From the NCBI GenBank assembly GCA_040219295.1, contig JAVJST010000005.1, positions 124,001 to 188,000 of the forward strand: 64,000 nucleotides of DNA, given 5' to 3'. Made by a program: the position numbers and the translations under genes. This document shows positions 17,642-26,183 of the stretch, one piece after another. The DNA comes from JAVJST01 sp040219295 (GTDB taxonomy: Bacteria; Pseudomonadota; Alphaproteobacteria; Rhodospirillales; Casp-alpha2). The notes below the pieces were generated by a model. The model was not told where the DNA came from. It saw nothing but the letters and a program-made list of their open reading frames with translations, and did no database searches. How positions within the stretch are numbered: position 1 is the stretch's first letter; the number at the start of each line of letters is the position of its first letter.

Positions 17642-18574
17642 ATGAACTGGCTGAAGAACTGGGTCAGACCGAAGCTTCGCGAACTCGTCGGGCAAAAGGA
17701 CGTGCCGGATCACCTGTGGCACAAGTGTCCGTCGTGCGAGGAGATGATCTTCCACCGCGATCTTGAGAAGAACCTGAGCGTCTGCCAGCATTGCGGTCAC
17801 CACATGCGGATCGGCGCGCGCCAGCGGTTCGAACTGCTGTTCGACGACGGCGCCTACACGACGATCGAGTTGAAGACTCCGCTGGTCGATCCGCTGAAAT
17901 TCCGCGACCGTCGCAAGTACACCGACCGCCTCAAGGAAGCGCAGGCCAAGTCCGGCGAACAGGACGCCATCCTCGTCGCGCACGGCAAGATGGGCGGCGT
18001 GAAGACGGTGATCGCGGCGCTCAATTTCGATTTCATGGGCGGCTCCATGGGCATGGCAGTGGGCGACGGCCTGATCGCCGCGGCGCATCTCGCGGTCGTG
18101 CAGGAAGCGCCGCTGATCGTCATCCCCGCATCGGGCGGCGCGCGCATGCAGGAAAACATTCTCTCGCTGATGCAACTTGCGCGCACCACCATCGCGGTCG
18201 AGGAAGTCCGCGACGCCGGCTTGCCCTACATCGTCGTGCTGGCGGATCCGACGACGGGCGGCGTCTCGGCATCGTTCGCCATGCTCGGCGATATCGCCAT
18301 TGCCGAGCCCGGCGCGATTATCGGCTTCGCCGGTCAACGCGTCATCGAACAGACAATCCGCGAAACCCTGCCCGAAGGCTTCCAGCGGTCCGAGTACCTG
18401 CTCGACCACGGCATGCTCGACATGGTCGTGCGCCGCAGCGAGCTTCGCGAAACGCTGATTCGCGTCATCGGCCTGTTGTGCCACCCCGACCCGGCCGCCG
18501 ACGTCCTGGCGATCGAGGCGAAGTCCAGGAAGGCCGACGTTGCCGGCGTTGCCGACAATGAGCCCAAGAGATAG
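17642..18574 (+). CDS. accD: Acetyl-CoA carboxylase carboxyltransferase subunit beta
   Basis: Part of the complex that carboxylates acetyl-CoA to malonyl-CoA for fatty acid synthesis. A four-Cys zinc ribbon (Cys29, 32, 48, 51) precedes the crotonase-like carboxyltransferase core with ASGGARMQENILSLMQ and GFAGQRVIEQT. The length is 310. The trpBA-accD-folC order is typical of alphaproteobacteria. accA is elsewhere. Confidence 0.97.
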   Translation: MNWLKNWVRPKLRELVGQKDVPDHLWHKCPSCEEMIFHRDLEKNLSVCQHCGHHMRIGARQRFELLFDDGAYTTIELKTPLVDPLKFRDRRKYTDRLKEAQAKSGEQDAILVAHGKMGGVKTVIAALNFDFMGGSMGMAVGDGLIAAAHLAVVQEAPLIVIPASGGARMQENILSLMQLARTTIAVEEVRDAGLPYIVVLADPTTGGVSASFAMLGDIAIAEPGAIIGFAGQRVIEQTIRETLPEGFQRSEYLLDHGMLDMVVRRSELRETLIRVIGLLCHPDPAADVLAIEAKSRKADVAGVADNEPKR

Positions 18575-19859
18575 CGACGCCGTTCTCGAACGGCTGATGC
18601 ACCTGCATCCGAAGGTGATCGACCTGACGTTGGAGCGCGTCGACCGTTTGCTGGAGCGCCTTGGCCATCCTGAACGCAATCTGCCGCCGGTGATTCACGT
18701 CGCCGGCACCAACGGCAAGGGATCGGTCATCGCCTACATGCGGGCCGCGCTCGAGGAAGCCGGCTACCGGGTCCACGTCTATACCTCGCCGCATCTCGTC
18801 CGTTTCCACGAACGCATCCGCCTTGCCGGGGAACTGATCGACGAGGACGCGCTGATCGGGTTGCTCGAGGATTGCGAGAAAGCCAACAAACACGAGCCGA
18901 TCACGTTCTTCGAGATCACCACCGTCGCCGCGATCCTGGCCTTCGCCCGGGAACCCGCCGACGTGCTGCTCCTCGAAACCGGGCTCGGCGGCCGGCTCGA
19001 CGCGACCAACGTCATTGCGAAGCCGGCGCTGACCGTGATCACCGAAATCTCGATCGATCACCAGCAGTTCCTCGGCGAAACGATTGCGGAGATCGCTGGC
19101 GAGAAGGCCGGCATCCTGAAGCCCGGCGTTACCTGCGTGGTTTCCGAGCAGGTGCCGGACGCCCTGGCCGTGATCGAGTCCCGCGCCGGCGACATCGGCG
19201 CGCCGCTGCTGGTCGAGAACCGCGACTGGTCGATCGAGCGCATGGACGGCGGTTTCCGGGTGCGGGCGAACGGCGAAGCGCGCTACCTGCCCGATCCGGC
19301 CCTGCCGGGCGAACATCAGATCACCAACGCGGCGACGGCCGCCGTTGCGCTCGACAGTCTCGAGGGCTTCGATGTCCCGGGCGAAGCCATCGCCCGCGGC
19401 TTGCAGATGGCGCAGTGGCCGGCGCGGTTCCAGAAACTGGTGCGCGGGCCGTTGATCGACCGCCTGCCGGATGGCTGGGACGTTTGGCTCGACGGCGGAC
19501 ACAACGAGGCAGCCGCGCGCTCCATCGCCGACGAAGTGCGGCGCTGGCGCGCCAGCGGCGACGAACGGCCACTGCATCTCGTCTTCGGCATGCTCAACAG
19601 CAAGGACCCACGCGAGTTCCTGCTGCCGCTGGCGGACCTCGCCGCGTCGGTCCGCGCACTGACGATCCCGGGTGAGGAAAACGCGCTGCCCGGTGCCCAG
19701 CTTGCCGTTCTGGCGCGCGCCAACGGGATTCCGGGTGTCGAGGCGGAATCCCCGGACGCCGCCTTCACGTCGATCGCCGAGATCGGCGAGGGGCCCGGCA
19801 TCGTGCTGATCTGCGGTTCGCTCTATCTCGCGGGCCGCATTCTCGCCGAAAACGAATGA
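18558..19859 (+). CDS. folC: Bifunctional folylpolyglutamate/dihydrofolate synthase
   Basis: An ATP-dependent ligase adding glutamate to dihydropteroate or folates. The Mur-ligase-type P-loop VAGTNGKGSVIAYM and the TSPHLVRFHERI loop are clear. LETGLGGRLDATN and EISIDHQQFLG complete the signature. The start ATG 18558 overlaps the end of accD by 17 bases; the longer TTG start at 18540 is less likely. The length is 433. The folate product links to the THF-dependent demethylase encoded at 31227. Confidence 0.95.
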   Translation: MSPRDSDAVLERLMHLHPKVIDLTLERVDRLLERLGHPERNLPPVIHVAGTNGKGSVIAYMRAALEEAGYRVHVYTSPHLVRFHERIRLAGELIDEDALIGLLEDCEKANKHEPITFFEITTVAAILAFAREPADVLLLETGLGGRLDATNVIAKPALTVITEISIDHQQFLGETIAEIAGEKAGILKPGVTCVVSEQVPDALAVIESRAGDIGAPLLVENRDWSIERMDGGFRVRANGEARYLPDPALPGEHQITNAATAAVALDSLEGFDVPGEAIARGLQMAQWPARFQKLVRGPLIDRLPDGWDVWLDGGHNEAAARSIADEVRRWRASGDERPLHLVFGMLNSKDPREFLLPLADLAASVRALTIPGEENALPGAQLAVLARANGIPGVEAESPDAAFTSIAEIGEGPGIVLICGSLYLAGRILAENE

Positions 19860-19903
19860 CGGGACCGGGCCCGCTCGCCTAGGCTGGACGAAGGAGGAAA
19901 ATC

Positions 19904-20869
19904 ATGGCTGAACACGGATACGAAAAGGGCCGGCTCGACCTGCCATTCGTCGGGCACTGCACGTTTGGCAAGCAGCTGCCTTGCCTCGACTGGGACGCCA
20001 TCGACGCCCACGTCGCGGTGCTTGGTGCGCCGTTCGACATGGGCACCCAGTACAGGGCAGGTGCGCGTTTCGGTCCGCGCGCCATCCGCGAGGCCTCGAC
20101 CCTGTTCTCGTTCGGCCACGACGGCGCCTACGATTTCGAGGACGACGTCACCTACATGCCGAAGGACCAGGTCCGCCTCGTCGATATCGGCGACGCCGAC
20201 ATGATCCATACGGACACTGTGACGAGCCACGCCAACATCGAGTTCGCGGTGCGCAAGATCCTAAAATCCGGCGCCTTGCCGCTGACCCTCGGCGGCGATC
20301 ATTCGGTGCACATCCCCTGTATCCGTGCGTTTGATGATCAGGCGCCGGTGCACCTGATCCACATCGACGCCCATCTCGATTTCGTCGACAGCCGTCATGG
20401 CGTGATGTACGGACACGGCAATCCGCTGCGCCGCGCCTCCGAGATGAAGCACGTCACCGGCATGACCCAGCTTGGCATCCGCTTCGTCTCGTCGTCGAAC
20501 CGCGACGACTACGCCGCGGCGAGGAAGGCCGGTTCCGATATCCTCTCGGTGCGCGACGTCCGCAGGCTCGGCGCGGAAGGGGTTCTCGACCGCATCCCCA
20601 GGGACGTGCGTTACTATTGCACCATCGACATCGACGGCTTCGACCCGTCGATCGCGCCGGGCACCGGAACGCCGAGCCACGGCGGGTTCCTCTATTACGA
20701 GGTTCTCGAGATTCTGCAGGGCCTGACGGCGCAGGGCGAGATCGCCGGCATCGATCTCGTCGAGGTCGCGCCCGATTACGACCACACGGGCACTACGGCG
20801 TTCCTCGCCGCGCAGTTGCTGATGAGCTTCCTCGGCTACATCTTCCACGCCCGCGGGAGATCGGCCTGA
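19904..20869 (+). CDS. Agmatinase-family (ureohydrolase) enzyme
   Basis: A binuclear manganese hydrolase of 321 residues. All six expected metal ligands are visible: His133 (GGDHS), Asp155, His157 and Asp159 (DAHLD), and Asp242 and Asp244 (TIDIDGFDP). It would hydrolyse a guanidino compound such as agmatine, guanidinobutyrate, guanidinopropionate or guanidine to urea. Substrate cannot be settled from sequence. A GGAGG-type site precedes the ATG. It stands alone after folC and is convergent with the DUF547 gene. Confidence 0.88.
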   Translation: MAEHGYEKGRLDLPFVGHCTFGKQLPCLDWDAIDAHVAVLGAPFDMGTQYRAGARFGPRAIREASTLFSFGHDGAYDFEDDVTYMPKDQVRLVDIGDADMIHTDTVTSHANIEFAVRKILKSGALPLTLGGDHSVHIPCIRAFDDQAPVHLIHIDAHLDFVDSRHGVMYGHGNPLRRASEMKHVTGMTQLGIRFVSSSNRDDYAAARKAGSDILSVRDVRRLGAEGVLDRIPRDVRYYCTIDIDGFDPSIAPGTGTPSHGGFLYYEVLEILQGLTAQGEIAGIDLVEVAPDYDHTGTTAFLAAQLLMSFLGYIFHARGRSA

Positions 20870-20873
20870 GACC

Positions 20874-21701
20874 TCAGCGCCGGGCCGTATCGTTGAGCGA
20901 CCAGTCGTAGCCGTCGTCGGCGATCCTCGTGGCGCCTTCGAGCGCCGTCGCGAGTTCATCACCCGCGAACTCTCTCAGGTGCGCGATGACCCCGGCGTCG
21001 CTGCCGCCGAAATCGGCCTGGAACCATTCGTAGATGCTGGAAACGATCAGCTCGCCGTTCTCGATGCGCGCGCCGCGCGGGTGATTGACGTAGGCCCGCG
21101 CCGCCCGGGTCAGCAGATCGTCCGTGTTCACTGCGGTGAACGCTTCGCGGATCAAGTTGGGACACCCGATGGAGGCACAGTTGACGGCGTAGTGGATGCG
21201 CGGGTCGCGCCAGATGGGACGAAGGATGCGGTGCTCGATATCGTCGAGCGACAGCATCTCGTTCTCGACAGGAAACAGCTTCTTGCCCCACGGGCCGTCG
21301 GCGAATAAGCCGGGCGAGATGTCAATGTCGCGGATGCTCGCGACCGGATAGTGATCGAGCACCACCTGCACGGTCCCGGCGTTGTAGAGATTGATCCAGA
21401 AGGCCCGCTGCTCGTCACGGTTCAACGCCGTGACGCGGACAGCGCCCAGCGCGGCGATATAGCTGTCCAGGGCATCCTTGTTGGCACCGTCAACGGTACG
21501 GTAGGCGACGCGGTTGATTCCGTCATCGCCGGCGGCGACATGTTGCCGCAGCCAGCGGTCCCAAAGAGTATGATCGACGGTTACGGCCGATGCCGGGTCG
21601 TGAGCCTCCCAGCGTGGCCAGAGCTCGGCCTCGGGCGCGGCCAGTACGGCGTGCGGCATGGCCAGCAGAAGGCACGCAAGAACGGCCGTGATCAGTCGCA
21701 T
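20874..21701 (-). CDS. DUF547 periplasmic protein
   Basis: A protein of 275 residues with a cleavable signal peptide (LLLAMPHAVLA then A-P-E). The DUF547 core is recognisable from FWINLYNAGTVQVVLDHYP and NCASIGCPNL, which contain its conserved Asn/Cys residues. The biochemical role of the family is not known. It is convergent with the agmatinase-family gene with only four bases between stops. Confidence 0.88.
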   Translation of the reverse strand: MRLITAVLACLLLAMPHAVLAAPEAELWPRWEAHDPASAVTVDHTLWDRWLRQHVAAGDDGINRVAYRTVDGANKDALDSYIAALGAVRVTALNRDEQRAFWINLYNAGTVQVVLDHYPVASIRDIDISPGLFADGPWGKKLFPVENEMLSLDDIEHRILRPIWRDPRIHYAVNCASIGCPNLIREAFTAVNTDDLLTRAARAYVNHPRGARIENGELIVSSIYEWFQADFGGSDAGVIAHLREFAGDELATALEGATRIADDGYDWSLNDTARR

Positions 21702-21800
21702 CGGTTAACCCTCCATCGGGATGTCTTGGTCGCCGGAAGCCTATCGATCCCAGCACGGCGGGCAAATCAACAGCCCGTGCGCGGGCCGTGATCGGACACG

Positions 21801-21825
21801 AAAAAACCCCGCCGAAGCGGGGTTT
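21801..21825 (-). terminator. Rho-independent terminator of trxA
   Basis: On the minus strand AACCCCGC-TTCG-GCGGGGTT is followed by a T-run (the plus strand shows six A at 21801-21806). It is an 8-bp GC stem with a stable UUCG tetraloop, 22 bases after the trxA stop. The best intrinsic terminator in the window. Confidence 0.9.
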
Positions 21826-21846
21826 CCGTCGAACGATCCGTGAGAA

Positions 21847-22167
21847 TCAGTCGATATTCTGCTCGATCCACTCGGCGAGCTGGCTTTCCGGCAGGGCGCC
21901 GACCTTCATCGCCGCGACCTCGCCGCCCTTGAACAGCAGTAGGGTCGGAATGCCACGCACGCCGTACTTGCCCGGCGTCGCCGGGTTCTCGTCGATGTTC
22001 ACCTTGGCGACCGTCAGGCGGCCTTCCATGTTGTTCGAAATGTTCTCCAGCGCCGGGGCGATCTGCTTGCACGGACCGCACCATTCAGCCCAGAAGTCGA
22101 CGAGGACGGGTTCGGAAGCCCCGAGTACATCGGCGTCGAACGAGGCGTCGGTAACATTTTTAGGCAT
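21847..22167 (-). CDS. trxA: Thioredoxin
   Basis: A 106-residue dithiol oxidoreductase. The active site WCGPCK has Cys30 and Cys33, and the cis-Pro motif is RGIPTLLLF. It lies on its own transcript with a strong terminator. In many alphaproteobacteria trxA sits between folC and addA; here it is still between them but displaced by inserted genes on both sides. Confidence 0.97.
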   Translation of the reverse strand: MPKNVTDASFDADVLGASEPVLVDFWAEWCGPCKQIAPALENISNNMEGRLTVAKVNIDENPATPGKYGVRGIPTLLLFKGGEVAAMKVGALPESQLAEWIEQNID

Positions 22168-22411
22168 GTCGATTTCCTTGGTATCTCGGGCCGGCGGTCA
22201 CGGCGTTCCCGACCGGCTGGGGGGATGGAGCCGGTCACGAACCGGCGATATGAATGGAATTTAGCACTCGACCCGGCACCGTCAAGAAGGCCCAACCTTC
22301 GTTGTTCTAGAGTCTTGATTTCCCACTAGTTTCACAACAAAGTCCCAGCTTCCCCGTCGGCAGGATCCGGCCGGGGGCTGCTTTACGGGCGGTGGGATTC
22401 TCGGAGGGCCG

Positions 22412-22564
22412 ATGGCTGACCGCGTACGCGACCGGATGTTTGCCGACATGGCCTATGCAGCCCTGTTCCGGCGCGCCGCCGGCCATGCGCTGGACTGCGA
22501 GGACGGTATCGGTTCGCGCATGGGCGAGCCAACCCGTCGCCGGGCCATGGGAGCATTCCGATGA
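22412..22564 (+). CDS. Small 50-residue ORF coupled to the MAPEG gene
   Basis: An open frame of 50 codons beginning MADRVRDRMFADMAYAALFR. A GGAGGG site is correctly spaced before the ATG. Its TGA stop overlaps the ATG of the next gene in an ATGA junction, the standard sign of translational coupling. Third codon positions are strongly G/C like its neighbours. It is Arg-rich with two Cys-free helices predicted by eye; I recognise no family. It may be a real small protein or a leader ORF for the MAPEG gene. Confidence 0.5.
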   Translation: MADRVRDRMFADMAYAALFRRAAGHALDCEDGIGSRMGEPTRRRAMGAFR

Positions 22565-22974
22565 CCGATTCAACGGTTCCGATCACCGCATTCTATGCCG
22601 CGCTGCTGACGATCTGGTTCGCCGTGCTCAGCCTGCGAGTTATCATGTTCCGTCGCTCCAACCGGGTAAGCCTCGGTACCGGCGACAGCCCGACCCTGGA
22701 GCGGCGCATCCGCGCCCAGGGCAACGCCGCTGAATACATCCCGGTGTTTCTGATTCTGCTCGGACTCGGCGAACTCAACGGGTTTGCCGAAATCGGCCTG
22801 CACGGTTTCGGCCTCGCGTTCATGATCGGCCGTTTGATGCACGGCTATGCCTTTTCGTTCTCGGACGGCAAGATGTCGTTCAGGGTCGGTGGTATGCAGT
22901 TGACGATCTGGTCGCTGCTGTTGTTCGCCGCGTGGCATCTGGTTGCCGTCGCCGGTCCCATTCTCGCCGGCTGA
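22561..22974 (+). CDS. MAPEG-family membrane protein
   Basis: A protein of 137 residues with four hydrophobic helices. The segment RRIRAQGNAAEYIPVFLILL holds the conserved Arg/Asn/Glu pattern (RxxNxxEy-type) of MAPEG proteins, whose eukaryotic members are glutathione-dependent. GLAFMIGRLMHGYAFS is the matching third/fourth helix. Bacterial members are often annotated as glutathione S-transferase-like, but the substrate is unknown. Confidence 0.9.
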   Translation: MTDSTVPITAFYAALLTIWFAVLSLRVIMFRRSNRVSLGTGDSPTLERRIRAQGNAAEYIPVFLILLGLGELNGFAEIGLHGFGLAFMIGRLMHGYAFSFSDGKMSFRVGGMQLTIWSLLLFAAWHLVAVAGPILAG

Positions 22975-23085
22975 TCTTCCGTCTGTTCCGCACGGGATGG
23001 CGGTTCGGGCGTGAACGGCGGATGCTGTCGGGCGCGGAGGGAAATCCTGCGATTAGCCGATACCGAACCCGTCGCAGATCGTCGG

Positions 23086-24051
23086 TCAGATGACCAGCCA
23101 GGCCGTGTAGGCGATGAACGCGGTGACCAGACACGCCCCTTCAGTTCGGTTGATTCGTCCTGCACGTTGTTTGAAACCAAGGCAGGCAATCAACAACGCG
23201 AAGGTTATCAAGGCGACGATCGGGAGATCGCGATTGATGACCTCGATTGGTACATCAATGGGGCTTATCACACCTGCGAGGCCGACGACGGCGAGCGTAT
23301 TGAAGAGGTTCGATCCAAGGACGTTCCCCAACGCCATGTCTGCGTGGCCTCTGCGGGCCGCCGTGACGGATGCCGCGAACTCCGGCAGCGACGTTCCGAC
23401 GGCAACAATCGTCAGGCCGATCACGAGGTCGGGCACCCCAAACTGGCCGGCGAGTTCGACAGCGCCCCATACCAGTAGGCGGGAACTGGCGATCAGGACA
23501 AGAAGTCCAACACCAATCGTTAGAATGGCCTTCGACGAACTCGTGGTGCGGTCGCCGAGTTCCTCCTGCATTTCATGCCCCATCGGGTCGATACGGTTTC
23601 TGCTTCCCTCGTAGACGCTCCACGCCAACAACGCGGCAAACACGCCGAGAAGGACGATGGCATCCGATCTTGTCAATTGGCCGTCCAGCACGAGAAAGAG
23701 AGAGAGGCCGGTAACAGCAAGAAGGATCGGAACCTCCTTCCGGACCACTGCAGAATGTACCGCGATCGGGCAGATGACTGCAGTAACGCCGAGTATCAAC
23801 GCAATGTTCGCAATGTTCGAACCGTAAGCGTTTCCAAGCGCGAGGCCCGGATTGCCCTCGAGAGCGGCAAACGCCGATACCATCATCTCCGGCGTCGAAG
23901 TTCCAAATCCGATGATGACCATGCCGATCAACAGCGGCGGCACCGAGTACCTCGAGGCGAGATCGGCCGAGGCGGTGACGAACCTCTCAGCACTCCATAC
24001 CAGGAGGGCCAGTCCACCAGCAATCGCGAGCAGGTTCAGCGTGATTTCCAT
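23086..24051 (-). CDS. Calcium/sodium antiporter (CaCA superfamily, YrbG-like)
   Basis: A protein of 321 residues with about ten membrane helices and two inverted alpha-repeats. The repeats are GFGTSTPEMMVSAFA with GNAYGSNIANIALILG, and AVGTSLPEFAASVTA with GNVLGSNLFNTLAVVG. These Glu-containing repeats form the cation sites of Na/Ca exchangers. The base composition is lower in GC than the flanks, as for the next gene, which hints at joint acquisition. Confidence 0.93.
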   Translation of the reverse strand: MEITLNLLAIAGGLALLVWSAERFVTASADLASRYSVPPLLIGMVIIGFGTSTPEMMVSAFAALEGNPGLALGNAYGSNIANIALILGVTAVICPIAVHSAVVRKEVPILLAVTGLSLFLVLDGQLTRSDAIVLLGVFAALLAWSVYEGSRNRIDPMGHEMQEELGDRTTSSSKAILTIGVGLLVLIASSRLLVWGAVELAGQFGVPDLVIGLTIVAVGTSLPEFAASVTAARRGHADMALGNVLGSNLFNTLAVVGLAGVISPIDVPIEVINRDLPIVALITFALLIACLGFKQRAGRINRTEGACLVTAFIAYTAWLVI

Positions 24052-24080
24052 AGAGCTCTAGTCACAACGATGATCGACGA

Positions 24081-24956
24081 CTACTGAGATGCCCGCAATG
24101 CTTCAATTCGTTTCTCCAGCGGCGGGTGACTTGCAAAAAGGGCCTGAACACGTCCGGCGTTGATCGCAAGCGCCCGCATCTCATCGGGGAGTTTTCCATC
24201 AATCTTGTGCGTCGCCAGTCTCGCCAGAGCGTTGATCATGTTCTGACGGCCCGCAATCCGGGCGCCGCCGGCATCGGCACGGTACTCGCGCCAGCGGGAG
24301 AACCACATGACGACGATCGTGGCCAAGATGCCGAAGGCGACCTCGGCGATCATCGACACGATCCAGAACCCGGGACCGTGGCCCCTCTCGACACGAAACA
24401 CCAGCCTATCGACCAGGAAGCCGACGATACGCGACGCAAACACGACGAACGTATTCATGACGCCCTGGATCAAAGCCAACGTCACCATGTCGCCGTTAGC
24501 GGCATGACTGACCTCATGAGCGAGAACCGCCTCGACCTCGCCTTTATCCATGGTAGCCAGCAAGCCGGTACTGACGGCGATCAGGGCCGCGTTCTTGTTC
24601 CAACCGGTCGCAAACGCATTCGGCGCCTCGCTCTCGAAGATGCCAAACTCTGGCACCGCAATTCCTGCTGACTTCGACTGGGCTGCGAGCGTCTGCAGCA
24701 GCCATTGTTCGGTCCGGTTTGATGGCTGCGTCACGACCCTCACGCGCATGGCCATCTTGGCCATCGGTTTGGACAGCAGAAGCGAGATGATGGAGCCGCT
24801 GAATCCGATGATGGCGGAATAGACCAGCAAGGCTTCGAGATCGAGATCAACCCCGTTGCTTTGCAGAATACCTTCCAGACCCAATAGCCTGAAAACCACC
24901 GTGATAACGGCCAACACGGCGATGTTGGTGGCCAAGAAGAGGAAGATGCGCAGCAT
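24081..24956 (-). CDS. htpX: Membrane zinc protease HtpX
   Basis: A protein of 291 residues. Zinc ligands are His147 and His151 (HEVSH, catalytic Glu148) and Glu228 (REYRADAGGARIAG). Four membrane helices flank the catalytic domain. HtpX clears misfolded inner-membrane proteins together with FtsH. It is 29 bases upstream of the antiporter gene on the same strand. GC is reduced relative to the backbone. Confidence 0.95.
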   Translation of the reverse strand: MLRIFLFLATNIAVLAVITVVFRLLGLEGILQSNGVDLDLEALLVYSAIIGFSGSIISLLLSKPMAKMAMRVRVVTQPSNRTEQWLLQTLAAQSKSAGIAVPEFGIFESEAPNAFATGWNKNAALIAVSTGLLATMDKGEVEAVLAHEVSHAANGDMVTLALIQGVMNTFVVFASRIVGFLVDRLVFRVERGHGPGFWIVSMIAEVAFGILATIVVMWFSRWREYRADAGGARIAGRQNMINALARLATHKIDGKLPDEMRALAINAGRVQALFASHPPLEKRIEALRASQ

Positions 24957-25184
24957 GCCTAATCATCTCCAACCATGAAAACAGGCCCGAACTCCGGCCG
25001 TACAAGGCGCGTCCCAACCGTTTGCAACCAGCGGATGCCCCGGTCTGAACGACGCGTAAGAGATGGTCAGGCAATGGCCCGAAGCAAGCATGTCACGAAT
25101 AAATTTTGGCAGGAGAAGGAGCTGTCCGCAGTGAGTCAGGAGCCAACCCGGTGAAAGGCCGCTTCTGGCGCCGGATGTTAGCCG

Positions 25185-25946
25185 TTAGGCGACAATGACC
25201 TCGACCCCCGCCGCATCGAGCTCCAGCCGGACGGCCGTCGGCGGCAGCTCCGAGGTGATCAGGGTGTCGACCTCGTCGAATCCGCATACCTTGACGAAAG
25301 CGCGGCGGTCGAACTTGGAATGGTCGGCGACGACGATGACCTTGGCCGCCTGGCGGATGACCACGCGCGAGTAATCCGCCTCCCACAGCTCGTTGTCCAT
25401 GAACCCCTCCGTCCCGGAGATCGCGGCGATTGACAGGAACCCCTTGTCGACCTGGAAACGCGATGCGAACTCGTTCGCAGACTCGCCGAATGCCGCGCCA
25501 TCATCCGCTCGTATCTCTCCGCCGGCCATGTAGACCCGGTTCCCGTTCTGGTTGGCCAGCGAACGTGCAACCTCGACGGAGTTGGTCACGGCAAACAGGT
25601 TGCGATGCTCGACCAGGCTCTGGGCGACGTAGGCCGTGGTGCTACCGGTATCGAGCATCACCGAGTCCCCGTGCCCGACAAGTGCCGCCGCGCGCGCCGC
25701 GATGCGAATTTTCTCGGCCCGGTGTTCCTGCAGGCGAAGCTGAAACGGATCCTCGCGCAGGTGGTCCGGCGCGACGATGGCCCCGTGGACCTTGATCACC
25801 AGCCCTTCCTCGACCAGCAACCGGACGTCGCGGCGGATCGTCTCGTCTGAGACGTTGAGTTCGCGCGCCAGCTCGCCCACCGGACACGTCCCGTAAAGCT
25901 TCACGGCGCGCAGGATTTCCGATTGCCGTTTCGTCGGATGCAGCAT
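25185..25946 (-). CDS. DeoR/GlpR-family transcriptional regulator
   Basis: A protein of 253 residues started at ATG 25946; longer in-frame starts extend into non-conserved sequence. The N-terminal winged helix holds KRQSEILRAV and ELNVSDETIRRDVRLL, the DeoR recognition helix. The sugar-phosphate-isomerase-like sensor domain has LDTGSTTAYVAQSL and DHSKFDRRAFVKV. It is divergent from proX, so it probably controls the betaine operon. DeoR regulators normally sense phosphorylated metabolites, which is notable given the kinase-like gene in that operon. Confidence 0.93.
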   Translation of the reverse strand: MLHPTKRQSEILRAVKLYGTCPVGELARELNVSDETIRRDVRLLVEEGLVIKVHGAIVAPDHLREDPFQLRLQEHRAEKIRIAARAAALVGHGDSVMLDTGSTTAYVAQSLVEHRNLFAVTNSVEVARSLANQNGNRVYMAGGEIRADDGAAFGESANEFASRFQVDKGFLSIAAISGTEGFMDNELWEADYSRVVIRQAAKVIVVADHSKFDRRAFVKVCGFDEVDTLITSELPPTAVRLELDAAGVEVIVA

Positions 25947-26079
25947 GCAGCGTGATCTCCCCATCCCCGCCGGTCCACACGAGATGCCCCGGTTTCCCAC
26001 ATTGTCCGTACATTACATCATTAAATCCACAAAAACCCACATGAAAACGGCGGATTCTTGGATTATTTTTGGTATTCTG

Positions 26080-26109
26080 TTGACTTGAGCAAAGACTCTT
26101 CGCCATAGT
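26080..26109 (+). promoter_or_regulatory. Candidate promoter of the betaine operon
   Basis: TTGACT (26080-26085), an 18-base spacer and CATAGT (26104-26109) lie in an AT-rich stretch of the divergent deoR-like/proX spacer. The -35 match is strong. Transcription would begin near 26116, leaving a leader of about 70 bases. Confidence 0.5.
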
Positions 26110-26122
26110 TTTCGATGCAGAA

Positions 26123-26139
26123 GCGCCAGACCATGGCGC
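26123..26139 (+). repeat. Inverted repeat in the proX leader
   Basis: GCGCCA and TGGCGC pair perfectly around GACCA, just after the expected transcription start. It could be the DeoR-type operator or a leader hairpin. There is only one copy, so the assignment is weak. Confidence 0.4.
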
Positions 26140-26183
26140 CCGAGGTTTTATCGTCTTTTCTTCAATCAGGGAGACCAGAAGCA

